Assembly (NCBI GenBank): GCA_013373425.1
Contig: JABXHW010000032.1
Coordinates: forward strand, 1 to 64,000
Origin: Flavobacteriia bacterium
GTDB lineage: Bacteria; Bacteroidota; Bacteroidia; Flavobacteriales; Schleiferiaceae
DNA: 64,000 nt
Direction: 5' to 3'
Below the pieces are notes generated by a model. The model did not search any database. It was not told the origin of the DNA and worked only from the letters and a program-made list of their open reading frames with translations. The translations under genes were made by a program, and so were the position numbers. Position 1 is the stretch's first letter. Every line of letters starts with the position of its first letter. Below, in pieces: positions 43,349 to 52,400 of the stretch.

Positions 43349-43900
43349 TTATCCTCTGATGGTTACACCTGTAGCCAAGAAGCTCAACTTAGTTTCTGGC
43401 TCGGTGATAGCGTCGATTTCTTCTTGCGATTTACCCGCATCTTCAGCAAGGTGACGAAGGTAGTCTACGTCGTAAGTCTCTCTCTTAACGCGACCTTCAA
43501 TTACAACATCTTCACCTTCGATTCCACCCGTAGGCAAAAGGAACGCATAGTCGTAAGAAACAAAAAGGTCATCCATATTCTCGTCTGCGAAAGGCATAGA
43601 CATCCAACATCCCTTCTTCTGACAAACTGCAGAAACAGTTCCTTGAACCTTCACATCCATTGAATCGAGTCCTTGTTCTTCGAGCATGGCAAGCATCTCA
43701 CCAGTAGTGACAGCATTTTCGAAAGATACTGTATCGCCGTAGTACAGCATTTGTCCCTCTTCCAATACTACAGCAGTCTCATTTTCTTGAGTCTCAACCG
43801 CAGTTGAATCATTTGTATCTACTTCGCCCTCAGTGTTTCCACCTTCGTTAGAGCAGGCAATCATCCCAACCAATGCGGGAATGAACATCCATTTTTTCAT
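43349..43900 (-). CDS. DUF4920 lipoprotein
   Basis: 183 residues from the ATG at 43900 (MKKWMFIPALVGMIAC, Cys16 lipobox); an upstream ATG at 43918 is in frame but before the hydrophobic part. Residues ~55-183 match the DUF4920 pattern (YYGDTVSFENAVTTGEML, VKVQGTVSAVCQKKGCWMSMPFADENMDDLFVSYDYAFLLPTGGIEGEDVVIEGRVKRE). The Cys-Gly-Cys-Trp-like segment could bind metal. Three bases separate it from the cytochrome-like gene. A TATCTTTG box lies ~25 bases upstream. Confidence 0.82.
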   Translation of the reverse strand: MKKWMFIPALVGMIACSNEGGNTEGEVDTNDSTAVETQENETAVVLEEGQMLYYGDTVSFENAVTTGEMLAMLEEQGLDSMDVKVQGTVSAVCQKKGCWMSMPFADENMDDLFVSYDYAFLLPTGGIEGEDVVIEGRVKRETYDVDYLRHLAEDAGKSQEEIDAITEPETKLSFLATGVTIRG

Positions 43901-43925
43901 CACTTCATTTTTAAACATAGAACGT

Positions 43926-43933
43926 CAAAGATA
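43926..43933 (-). promoter_or_regulatory. -7 box (TATCTTTG) of the DUF4920 operon
   Basis: Perfect TAnnTTTG match, about 25 bases before the ATG at 43900. An 8-bp palindrome GAACGTTC lies just upstream at 43941-43948. Confidence 0.6.
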
Positions 43934-43982
43934 GGATTTTGAACGTTCTATAACATAGGTAGCTTCTCTCAATTCAAATAAC

Positions 43983-43990
43983 TACTTTTG
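43983..43990 (+). promoter_or_regulatory. -7 box (TACTTTTG) of ilvE
   Basis: Perfect TAnnTTTG match, 18 bases before the ilvE ATG at 44009. Confidence 0.6.
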
Positions 43991-44008
43991 CACCAAATTT
44001 CACGGCTC

Positions 44009-45055
44009 ATGAAGATCACTCTAGCAGAAAAGTCACGCATTAACGAAGTTGATTTCGACAACCTAGCTTTTGGTACCAGCTTTACGGATCACATGCTTGT
44101 TTGCCACTATGAAAACGGTAAATGGCAGGAGCCTGAAATTCGTCCATACGGTGAGTTGAATGCCTCGTATGCGTTGCATGCATTGCACTACGGACAGTCT
44201 GCTTTTGAGGGAATGAAAGCGTACCGCAATCAGCAAGGTGAAGTTGCACTTTTCCGTCCGGAGCAAAACTGGGCACGTTTGAATCGTTCTGCTGAGCGTT
44301 TGCTCATGCCAGCCGTTCCCGAAGAAGTTTTTCTCGGTGGTCTTAAAAAGCTAATCGATATTGATGCTGCCTGGGTTCCGCAAGACGAAGTGAAGTCGCT
44401 TTACATTCGTCCATTCCTTTTTGCGAGTAGTGAATTCATCGCAGCACGCCCAAGTGAGCGTTACACGTTTGCCGTGATTTGTTCGCCTGTTGGACCTTAC
44501 TACGCAGGCGCCGTAAAGGTGAAGATTGAAGATAAGTTCACTCGCGCAACTGGTGGTGGCATTGGCTTTACCAAAGCTGCAGGAAATTACGGTGGTGCAT
44601 TCTACCCTACCGCCAAAGCGATTGAAGAAGGATATAACCAAGTTATTTGGACCGATCACGCGAACCACGAGCGCATCGAGGAGAGCGGCACAATGAACAT
44701 CATGTTCAGAATTGGCGATACCATGGTTACTCCTCCACTCACCGACCGCATCCTAGCGGGCATCACAAGAGAATCTATTCTCACCCTACTTCGTGAATGG
44801 GGACACAACGTAGAAGAACGTCCGATTACTGTTACCGAAGTCGTTGAGGCTGCCAAGACAGGCAACTTACACGAAGCATTCGGCATGGGAACAGCAGCTG
44901 TAGTAAGCCCAATTCAACAAATCGGATATCAAGGCACACGCTACGAAATCCCTAATCCAAATGATGGCATGGCCGCAAAAATCCGTGAAGGCTTGAACGA
45001 CATCCGTTTGGGCCGTGTGGAGGATAAGCACGGTTGGATGGTTTCAGTCAAGTAG
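44009..45055 (+). CDS. ilvE: Branched-chain amino acid aminotransferase
   Basis: 348 residues from the ATG at 44009; an in-frame TTG at 43988 overlaps the promoter box. Class IV PLP aminotransferase: LHYGQSAFEGMKAYR, IRPFLFASSEFI, GFTKAAGNYGGAFYPTAKA with the PLP Lys, and IEESGTMNIMF. Transfers amino groups to and from Leu, Ile and Val keto acids. Its TAG is followed directly by a heptad array. Confidence 0.95.
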   Translation: MKITLAEKSRINEVDFDNLAFGTSFTDHMLVCHYENGKWQEPEIRPYGELNASYALHALHYGQSAFEGMKAYRNQQGEVALFRPEQNWARLNRSAERLLMPAVPEEVFLGGLKKLIDIDAAWVPQDEVKSLYIRPFLFASSEFIAARPSERYTFAVICSPVGPYYAGAVKVKIEDKFTRATGGGIGFTKAAGNYGGAFYPTAKAIEEGYNQVIWTDHANHERIEESGTMNIMFRIGDTMVTPPLTDRILAGITRESILTLLREWGHNVEERPITVTEVVEAAKTGNLHEAFGMGTAAVVSPIQQIGYQGTRYEIPNPNDGMAAKIREGLNDIRLGRVEDKHGWMVSVK

Positions 45056-45294
45056 TACTGGGTACTGGGTACTAGGTACTGGGTACAAACTACTAGAGAG
45101 GACAATTCTTTTGATAGGATTAGGGTCGGACTGGAGGACTGGAGGACTGGAGGACTGGAAAAATAGACTCTTGGACTAATGACCACAAGGTTACTAGGTT
45201 ACTAAGTTACCAGACACCAAGTAACCTGCTCACTAGCTCACCAACCTACACTCCTGCGCTCTTGCGTTCCTGCGATCCTCAATCCCTAAACCCT
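45056..45294. repeat. Heptad then octad arrays filling the gap between convergent stop codons
   Basis: Heptads TACTGGG, TACTAGG, TACAAAC, TACTAGA run from the first base after the ilvE TAG (45056-45097). Octads GGACTGGA type follow at 45126-45160, then octads from 45181 in constant phase whose words change from GGTTACTA to CTCACTAG to CCTGCGCT to CTTGCGTT types, ending at the stop of the minus-strand gene at 45295. Confidence 0.85.
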
Positions 45295-45864
45295 TTAGGA
45301 CCCTATCCTCTTCACCACCTGCTTCTCAATTTCCTGATACAGCTTGATGGGTGTCTTCGTACGCCAAGCTATGTCGTTGAGTTTGCCGCCGAGGATGAAG
45401 TATTGATCGAGGTAATAATCTGATATTTCGCGAACTACGTGTTCTCTAGCATTGAGAAATGCAATCCATCCGTCTGGGATTTCTTCTAGCCATTCCTCAT
45501 AATAATCGGCAATGTCCGCATGAAAGTTTAGGACGTTTTCGGCTATGAGTATGAACTTATCGATGCCTTGATCGAGCATGAGATCCACAACTTCCCGCTT
45601 GAAGATCATTATATCATTTCCCAACACATCGTTCCATTCCCCCATCAATTCAACAATGGCGTACCCCTTGTCGTAGTCTGCGTAAAGTATTTTGATGAAA
45701 AGGGTTTCACTGCCAATATTATCCCACTGTGGATGAATAACATGGTTGTAAATAGAGTCGGTATAATAGACTTCACTGTTGAAATATCCGTACATCGGCG
45801 ACTTATCATCTTCGCTTGCGATATATAAATGACGCCAATTGTAGTGAGGTTCTAAATCTTGCAT
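45295..45864 (-). CDS. Conserved hypothetical protein
   Basis: 189 residues, soluble, no signal or membrane helix. Contains VYYTDSIYNHVIHPQWDNIGSETLFIKILYADYDKGYAIVELMGEWNDVL and IMIFKREVVDLMLDQGIDKFILIAENVLNFHADIADYYEEW, which reads like a conserved Bacteroidota protein of mixed alpha/beta fold. No enzyme motif. Divergent from the epimerase gene. Function unknown. Confidence 0.65.
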   Translation of the reverse strand: MQDLEPHYNWRHLYIASEDDKSPMYGYFNSEVYYTDSIYNHVIHPQWDNIGSETLFIKILYADYDKGYAIVELMGEWNDVLGNDIMIFKREVVDLMLDQGIDKFILIAENVLNFHADIADYYEEWLEEIPDGWIAFLNAREHVVREISDYYLDQYFILGGKLNDIAWRTKTPIKLYQEIEKQVVKRIGS

Positions 45865-45924
45865 GGGCCTAAAACAATGCTCTTATATCTTTTGTTTGAA
45901 GGACTACAATGTAACACGCAACGC

Positions 45925-46830
45925 ATGAAAAAAGTATTGATAACAGGTGGATCTGGATTAGTGGGTAAAACACTCACCCGCCTCTTACTTGAGCAAGGCG
46001 TTGAAGTTCATTGGCTGAGCACACGAAAGTCGGCATCTTATCCCAATGTGACTATACATTATTGGAATCCGTCTAAACTAGAAATGGAAGAAGCCGCGCT
46101 TGGTGGTGTTGATACTGTTTTCAATCTCGCTGGTGCCAATGTGGCCATGCGGTGGACAGAGGAAAACAAGCGCAAGATTATGGATAGTCGCGTGCAAGGC
46201 GCGCAAACACTCTACAATTATCTAGCGAACTCAGGTGCTAAACCAAACATCGTTTCTGCTAGCGCGGTGGGGTATTACCCTTCCGATTACAATAAATTGT
46301 ATATCGAAAGTGACGCTCCGAACAACGACTTTCTAGGAACGGTAGTCCAAAAATGGGAAGAAGCTGTAGATCAAATGACCAAGCTCAATCTTCGAGTGGT
46401 CAAGCTGCGTATTGGCATCGTACTCGACAAAGGTGGCGGCGCACTTGGGCAAATGCTACTTCCTTTCAAGTTGGGTGTGGGATCTCCATTGGGCTCTGGT
46501 AAGCAATGGATGCCGTGGATTCACGTAGAAGACTTAGCCCGCATGTTTATCCACCTCGCAGAAGACTCTTCTGCATCTGGAGCCTATAATGCCGCCGCAG
46601 AAAATCAGGTACGCAACAAGGAGTTTGGAGCAAAACTCGCCAAAGCCCTTAATCGTCCATATTTCTTTCCTCCCGTTCCTGCATTTGCACTCAAGCTAGT
46701 CCTCGGAGAGATGGCCTTCATTGCTCTGATGTCAACTCAAATCTCAGTGGAAAAGGTAAAGGCTACGGGGTTCGAGTGGAAGCATACCGACTTGCTCGAA
46801 GCGTTGGAAGATGTAATAGATAGGTACTGA
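45925..46830 (+). CDS. TIGR01777 family NAD(P)-dependent epimerase/SDR
   Basis: 301 residues from the ATG at 45925 (MKKVLITGGSGLVGKTL); an earlier in-frame ATG at 45859 is unlikely. Rossmann motif ITGGSGLVG, VFNLAGANVAMRWTEENKRKIMDSRVQGAQTL, SASAVGYYPSDYNKL and a DUF1731-like C-terminus (EWKHTDLLEALEDVI). Extended SDR, substrate unknown. The final codons TAC TGA already belong to the heptad array. Confidence 0.9.
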   Translation: MKKVLITGGSGLVGKTLTRLLLEQGVEVHWLSTRKSASYPNVTIHYWNPSKLEMEEAALGGVDTVFNLAGANVAMRWTEENKRKIMDSRVQGAQTLYNYLANSGAKPNIVSASAVGYYPSDYNKLYIESDAPNNDFLGTVVQKWEEAVDQMTKLNLRVVKLRIGIVLDKGGGALGQMLLPFKLGVGSPLGSGKQWMPWIHVEDLARMFIHLAEDSSASGAYNAAAENQVRNKEFGAKLAKALNRPYFFPPVPAFALKLVLGEMAFIALMSTQISVEKVKATGFEWKHTDLLEALEDVIDRY

Positions 46831-46976
46831 GTACTGAGTACTGAGTACTGGGTACTGGGTACTGGGTACTGGGACTTGATACTGAAAACTGGATACTCAA
46901 TACTAGGAGCTAGCGTGCTAACATAATTTTCTGCATTCCTGCGCTCCTGCATTCCTGCCCTCCTGCGTTCCTCCAC
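46824..46976. repeat. Heptad array (GTACTGA/GTACTGG) then octad array (CTCCTGCG type)
   Basis: GTACTGA repeats from 46824, supplying the TGA stop of the epimerase gene, change to GTACTGG and then to more degenerate words until about 46910. Octads such as CCTGCGCT, CCTGCATT, CCTGCCCT and CCTGCGTT follow at 46929-46976 and stop at the yceI terminator U-run. Confidence 0.88.
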
Positions 46977-46978
46977 AC

Positions 46979-47012
46979 ACAAAAAAACCCCGGCAACTTT
47001 CGTCACCGGGGT
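46979..47012 (-). terminator. Intrinsic terminator of the yceI-like gene
   Basis: Arms AACCCCGG and CCGGGGTT around CAACTTTCGTCA; on the minus strand a U-run follows (A-run 46980-46986 on plus). About 29 bases after the stop at 47041. Confidence 0.88.
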
Positions 47013-47040
47013 TCAACCAACTAACCTAACTCGCTATTGA

Positions 47041-47703
47041 TTACTTCGTTGCAGTAAGGTCTACTGACAATAGGATGAAGTCATCAATAAGCTGATCTTT
47101 AGTCACTCCTTCAATACCTGTTGAAGCGAACATTACGTTCCACTTCTTGCGGTCGATTGAGAATTGTGGAGTGCTGAACTCTACATTGTTCTCTGTAACA
47201 TTGATGTTAGCAGGAATCTCGATGTTGTTTGTGGCGTCCTTCATAGTGAGGTTACCTTTCACGATGTGTGAAGTCTCACCATTTGTGTTTTCCATTACTT
47301 CTGTGATTTCGAAGGTAGCCGTTGGATACGTAGAAACTGAGAAGAAATCGTCGCTCATCAAGTGACCCATCAACTTACCGTAGTCTTCTTCGGTCTTCTC
47401 GTAATCCTGAGTGTCCATGCTCTCCATATCGATTACGAAAGAACCACCTACTAGTTCATTTCCTTCTACTTGGAAGCTTCCTTCCTTCACTTTGATGGTG
47501 CCGTCGTGGCCCCAATCAACGTTTGTTTTGAAACCTCTCCAGCTGATCATACCAGCGTCAGCAGATACATTGTACTTCTCTGCAGTTTCAACATTTGCTA
47601 CTTCTTGTGCTTCAGTAGTGTTAGCTTCTTGCTCAGATGCATTGTTACAAGCAACCGCAGTTACAGTTAATGCAGCTAGGGCGAAAATTTTTGCTGTTTT
47701 CAT
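47041..47703 (-). CDS. YceI family lipoprotein
   Basis: 220 residues from the ATG at 47703. Lipoprotein signal MKTAKIFALAALTVTAVAC (Cys19), an acidic linker, then the YceI lipocalin-like domain (SWRGFKTNVDWGHDGTIKVKEGSFQVEGNELVGGSFVIDMESM ... LMSDDFFSVSTYPTATFEITEV ... VKGNLTMKDATNNIEIPANI). YceI proteins bind long-chain isoprenoids or fatty acids in the periplasm. It has its own promoter, palindrome and terminator. Confidence 0.93.
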   Translation of the reverse strand: MKTAKIFALAALTVTAVACNNASEQEANTTEAQEVANVETAEKYNVSADAGMISWRGFKTNVDWGHDGTIKVKEGSFQVEGNELVGGSFVIDMESMDTQDYEKTEEDYGKLMGHLMSDDFFSVSTYPTATFEITEVMENTNGETSHIVKGNLTMKDATNNIEIPANINVTENNVEFSTPQFSIDRKKWNVMFASTGIEGVTKDQLIDDFILLSVDLTATK

Positions 47704-47732
47704 TGTTCTTGGTTCTAAGTGATTAGACATGG

Positions 47733-47759
47733 CAAAGATAACAACAAAAGTTCATTCAA
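47733..47759 (-). promoter_or_regulatory. Promoter of the YceI lipoprotein gene
   Basis: On the minus strand TTG (47759-47757), a 16-base spacer and TATCTTTG (47740-47733), a good -33/-7 pair for Bacteroidota. The -7 box ends 29 bases before the ATG. Confidence 0.7.
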
Positions 47760-47772
47760 TGTTTAAACATTG
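47757..47772. promoter_or_regulatory. Perfect 16-bp palindrome over the -33 element
   Basis: CAATGTTTAAACATTG is identical on both strands and overlaps the TTG -33 element of the yceI promoter, so it looks like a repressor or activator site. The binding protein is unknown. Confidence 0.6.
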
Positions 47773-47840
47773 TTAAAAATTGTTAGAACACCGATGTTTA
47801 GACACTTACACACTTGACTGGAATTTTTAATTTATTTATA

Positions 47841-47861
47841 TTGATATCGTTTTAATATCAA
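47841..47861. promoter_or_regulatory. Inverted repeat TTGATAT-N7-ATATCAA before the SPFH operon
   Basis: Perfect 7-bp arms with a 7-base spacer, ending 11 bases before the SPFH ATG. It could be an operator for the Arc-like protein encoded at the end of the same operon. Confidence 0.5.
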
Positions 47862-47872
47862 ACTAAATACAA

Positions 47873-48727
47873 ATGGAAAAATCAATCAAAGCGCCTTCTG
47901 GCTGGTTAGGGGTCTTAATGCAAATCGCCCTAATCGTATTATCCGTCGTTTCCTTTAAAATAGGAGGCGCAGCTGCATTCAGCACTATACCTTTGGGTCT
48001 GCTCTTCTTCGTTGCCCTATTCGGTTATGCGGTAATCAACCCAAATGAATCACTCGTACTCACCTTCTTCGGTGACTATAGAGGTACCATCAAAGCCAAT
48101 GGCTTCTTCTGGGTAAACCCATTAATGGTGAAAAAGAAGGTTTCCTTGCGTGCGAGAAACCTAGACAGTGATCCTATTAAAGTGAATGACAAGCTGGGTA
48201 ACCCTATTATGATTGGAGTTGTACTCGTATGGAAAGTAAAAGACACCTTTAGTGCAAGCTTTGAGGTGAACGACTTCGTGGAGTTCGTATACGTTCAAAC
48301 CGATGCGGCCATCCGTAAACTGGCTACCTCCTACCCTTACGACAACTTCGATGACGACGAATCGGATATCTGTTTGAGAAGCGATATTGAAGAGGTAAAC
48401 GACTTGCTTGAAAATGAAATCACAGAGCGCCTGGCCATTGCCGGTATCGAAGTGATGGAAGCGCGAATCTCGCACCTCGCATATGCTTCTGAAATCGCTG
48501 GAGCCATGCTTCAACGTCAACAAGCCACTGCCGTAGTTGCCGCGAGAAGAAGAATTGTTGAAGGTGCGGTGGGCATGGTAGAACTCGCCCTAGATGACCT
48601 CAGCAAGAAAGAGATTTTAACCTTGGATGATGAAAAGAAAGCAGCAATGGTAAGTAATTTAATGGTCGTCCTTTGCTCTGAAAGATCTGCATCACCCGTT
48701 GTGAATACCGGAACACTATATCAATAA
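47873..48727 (+). CDS. SPFH/band 7 domain membrane protein
   Basis: 284 residues. Two hydrophobic segments (LMQIALIVLSVVSFKIG, IPLGLLFFVALFGYAVI), then an SPFH domain (NPNESLVLTFFGDYRGTIKANGFFWVNPL ... VKVNDKLGNPIMIGVVLVWKVKDT) and a helical tail (YASEIAGAMLQRQQATAVVAARRRIVEGAVGMVE). Organises membrane microdomains or binds proteases in other bacteria. First gene of an operon with 48727 and 49260, an arrangement common in Bacteroidota. Confidence 0.9.
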   Translation: MEKSIKAPSGWLGVLMQIALIVLSVVSFKIGGAAAFSTIPLGLLFFVALFGYAVINPNESLVLTFFGDYRGTIKANGFFWVNPLMVKKKVSLRARNLDSDPIKVNDKLGNPIMIGVVLVWKVKDTFSASFEVNDFVEFVYVQTDAAIRKLATSYPYDNFDDDESDICLRSDIEEVNDLLENEITERLAIAGIEVMEARISHLAYASEIAGAMLQRQQATAVVAARRRIVEGAVGMVELALDDLSKKEILTLDDEKKAAMVSNLMVVLCSERSASPVVNTGTLYQ

Positions 48728-49257
48728 TGAGAACATTTATCAGCGTTCAACGCATGCCTTCCTGGATGCTACTCCTCCTTTTCGTGAGTGCAGTCGTACC
48801 TATCCTCATCATCTTCGGTGTGGGATACAACGAATACACACTTTATCGAGAAACGGGCGAAATCAGTCCGGAGCTAGAAGAGATGCTACAGGCGCTTGTG
48901 ATAATACTCATCACCTACATATCCATCTACTTCGTTTTATTCCTTCCTCCTCTGAAGGTTCGTATCAACCACGAAGGGATCCATTACTTCTGTTTTCCCT
49001 ATTTGAGGAAAGGCAAGAGTATATCCTGGCAAGAAATCAAGAACGTAGAAATAGTGCACGTAAATCCACTCGGTGATTTTGGAGGTTGGGGTTATCGCGC
49101 AACGTGGAAAGGAAACAAGGGATACATTCTCAAAAGTGGACCGGCTATTAAGATTGAAAGAAAAGCAAGCGACAAAACGATGACGCTTACCATCAATCAG
49201 GCGGAACAAGCGCAACGCGTTCTCAATCATTATCTGCAAAAACAGGAAGCACAATAG
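48727..49257 (+). CDS. Two-helix membrane protein with PH-like domain
   Basis: 176 residues. Helices at residues ~10-35 and ~57-80, then a PH-like part (LKVRINHEGIHYFCFPYLRKGKSISWQEIKNVEIVHVNPLGDFGGWGYRATWKGNKGYILKSGPAIKIER). Starts on the last base of the SPFH stop codon. Function unknown; likely works with the SPFH protein. Its layout is the same as the 17447 protein. Confidence 0.72.
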   Translation: MRTFISVQRMPSWMLLLLFVSAVVPILIIFGVGYNEYTLYRETGEISPELEEMLQALVIILITYISIYFVLFLPPLKVRINHEGIHYFCFPYLRKGKSISWQEIKNVEIVHVNPLGDFGGWGYRATWKGNKGYILKSGPAIKIERKASDKTMTLTINQAEQAQRVLNHYLQKQEAQ

Positions 49258-49259
49258 AG

Positions 49260-49412
49260 ATGGCAAAGAAAAAGGCATTTGCGCTTCGACTTGATCCCGC
49301 TGTTCATGCAGCTCTTGAAAAATGGGCTGCTGATGAGTTTCGGAGCGCGAATGGTCAAATAGAATACCTACTTCACAAAGCACTAAAAGAAGCAGGGAGA
49401 TTACCTAAGTGA
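49260..49412 (+). CDS. Small Arc-like ribbon-helix-helix DNA-binding protein
   Basis: 50 residues: MAKKKAFALRLDPAVHAALEKWAADEFRSANGQIEYLLHKAL and a short basic end. The strand KAFALRLD, helix AVHAALEKWAADEF and helix SANGQIEYLLHKAL fit the Arc/MetJ ribbon-helix-helix fold; the motif R-S-x-N-G-Q-I is typical of Arc-type proteins. It starts two bases after the previous stop and closes the SPFH operon, so autoregulation through the inverted repeat at 47841 is plausible. It is below the usual ORF length cut-off and easily missed. Confidence 0.85.
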   Translation: MAKKKAFALRLDPAVHAALEKWAADEFRSANGQIEYLLHKALKEAGRLPK

Positions 49413-49429
49413 TGAACAATGAGGGGTTA

Positions 49430-49450
49430 CCAAGGTGTTTTGTACCTTGG
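49430..49450. promoter_or_regulatory. Inverted repeat CCAAGGT-N7-ACCTTGG containing a -7-like box
   Basis: Perfect 7-bp arms with a 7-base spacer. The right arm forms most of TACCTTGG (49443-49450), a -7-like box about 30 bases before the BNR gene. Could be an operator or a weak hairpin after the Arc-like gene. Confidence 0.5.
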
Positions 49451-49480
49451 AATTCCTCATCACGTTAACACAATCTACCC

Positions 49481-52400
49481 ATGCGCAAACTGCTACTCGG
49501 GATTGCATTCCTATGCTTCCCTTTCTTCTCAAAAGCACAAAGCACCACTGATTTACAAGTCGAGCGACTCGGCGAAATGGAATGGCGAAATATCGGTCCA
49601 CACAGAGGAGGCCGATCGTGTGCCGTGACAGGAGTTCCCGGTGAGCCCCAACATTTCTATTTTGGATCCACGGGTGGCGGAGTTTGGAAATCCAATGACG
49701 GAGGCAACTCCTGGGAAAACATTTCAGACGGATTCTTTGGAGGCTCAGTAGGTGCGATTGCTGTTGCACCATCCGACCACAACATCATCTATGTTGGCAT
49801 GGGCGAAGAAACCGTTCGTGGAAACGTCAGCAGTGGCGATGGTGTATGGAAAAGTACCGATGCGGGGCAGACATGGACTCACATTGGTCTCGAGGCTACC
49901 AAGCACATTGGACGAATTCGCGTACATCCGCATGACCCGAACACCGTGTATGTAGCTGCTATGGGTGACTTATATAAGGATACCCCAGAGCGTGGAGTCT
50001 ACAAGAGTACGGATGGCGGAATGACGTGGACAAGAGCACTATTCGCCAATTCAAGTGCTGGAGCGGTGGACTTGGCATTCGACCCGTTCAATCCTCGTCA
50101 TGTTTATGCATCCACCTGGAAGATTAGACGAACTCCGTGGTCACTTTCCAGCGGTGGAGAAGGCTCTGCCCTTTGGAAGAGTACGGATGAAGGTCAGACT
50201 TGGGAAGAAATCTCAACGAACAACGGATTCGCTTCACAAACTTTGGGCATTATTGGGATCGCACCGAGCCCAGCTCAAAGAGGTCGACTTTACGCCATGG
50301 CGGAGGCCGCAGATGGTGGACTCTTCGTCAGTGATGATTACGGTGAAAATTGGAGAAAGGTCAATGAAGATCGCAGTCTCCGTCAAAGAGCATGGTACTA
50401 CACGCGCATCTACGCTGATCCGCAGATCGCAGATAGAGTGTATGTGATGAACGTGCAGTTCCATGTTTCCAATGACGCCGGAGCTTCGTTCACCCGCAAG
50501 TCTACTCCTCACGGCGACCATCACGATTTATGGATTGCTCCAGAAGACAACAGCCGATTAATTGTTGGCGACGACGGTGGTGCTCAAGTAAGCTACGATG
50601 CAGCAGAAAACTGGACCACATACATGAATCAGCCCACGGCGCAGTTCTACAGAGTAACCACAGACAATAGCTTCCCGTTCCGAATCTATGGAGCACAGCA
50701 GGACAATTCAACTGTACGCATCGACCATAGAAGTGGAGGAGCGCTAATTGGAGAAGACAGCTGGGAATCGACCGCCGGAGGTGAAAGTGCCCACTTGGCC
50801 GTGAAGCCAGATGATAAGGATGTGGTGATTGGAGGGTCTTATGGAGGATTTCTCACACGTGTGAACCATCGCACTGAAACCTCGCAGACCATTCATGTTT
50901 GGCCAGTCAATCCATTGGGCCATGGTGTGGAAGACATGAAATATCGCTTTCAGTGGAACTTCCCCGTGTTCTACAGTCCGCATAATCCCGATGTATTGTA
51001 CACGGCTTCTCAACACCTTCACCGAAGCACAGATGGCGGACGCTCTTGGGAAGTTATCTCTCCAGATTTGACGACAAACGACCCTGACAAACAAAAGTCG
51101 AGTGGTGGTCCGATTACACAGGACAACACAGGAGTTGAGTACTATTGCACCATTTTCGCTGCTCTTGAATCCCGCCGTGAGCAAGGAGTTCTGTGGACAG
51201 GATCCGATGATGGCAAGGTTCACATCTCAAGAGATAACGGTGAAAGTTGGACCGACGTAACACCGCGTAATTTACCAGCTTGGATGCGTATCAACAGCAT
51301 CGAGGAAGACCCTCACAACAATGGAGGTTTGTACTTAGCTGGTACTCGTTATCAATTGGGAGATTATCAACCCTACCTCTATTACACCAGCGACTATGGT
51401 GCCTCGTGGCAGCGCATTGATAGAGGAATTGATAGAAATCACTTTACCAGAGTAGTTCGGGCAGATCCGAACCGAGAAGGCGTTCTCTATGCCGGAACAG
51501 AGAACGGACTCTACCTCAGCATTGACAATGGCGATAGCTGGATTAGCTGGCAGCAGAATTTACCTGTTGTCCCCATTACCGACTTGACCATCAAAGACCT
51601 TCATTTAATTGCTGCTACCCAAGGCAGAAGTTTTTGGGTGCTCGATGATTTGAGCCCCATTCACCAGTGGAGCGATGAACTAGCAGAACAAAACCTCATA
51701 GCTTATCAACCCAATCGCAGTTGGCTAATGGAAGGCAACCGCGTCTCAGAGCGCAGAACGGCGGGACAGAACCCACACCCTGGTATCAGCATTCCCTATT
51801 ACATCGACAAAATGGATACTGGAGCCGAGTACTTGGTGAAAATCATTGATGAGAATGGCAATCACGTTAGAACATTTTCTAGCACAAGTACCGATCGTCA
51901 GAATAAATGGAATCCTGAAGAAGGTGCTGGACTGTTCAATTGGGACCTCCGTTATGAAGGCGCTGTTCGAATCCCGGGAATGATATTGTGGTGGAGTTTC
52001 CTCGACGGTCCTACAGCCGTTCCAGGAACCTACACTTTCCGATTCATCACAGGAAATGATTCTACAGAAATTGAAGCTGAATTAGAAGCCGACCCACGCT
52101 GGGAAGCGAGTCAAGAAGACCTAGAAATGCAGTTCGAGTTTTTGAAGACCATTCGCGACCGAATGACTGAAATGCACGAAACTATCTTGGCCATTCGTAC
52201 GCTTCGCGATCAAATCAATTTGGTCGTATCCAATGTAAATGATGATGAACTCATTGCTCAGGCAGATGCTATCAACGAGAAGATCACTGGGGTTGAAGAG
52301 GCCTTCTATCAAACTAAGAACAGAAGTGCACAAGATCCTTTGAACTTCCCGATTCGCCTCAATAACCAATGGGGACACTTAGGAAGCTTGGCGTCTATCG

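Noticed and set aside
45056-45290. Coding origin of the heptad/octad arrays
   Set aside because: No open frame spans them with a sensible start, a period of 8 breaks the reading frame, and they are confined to gaps between genes.
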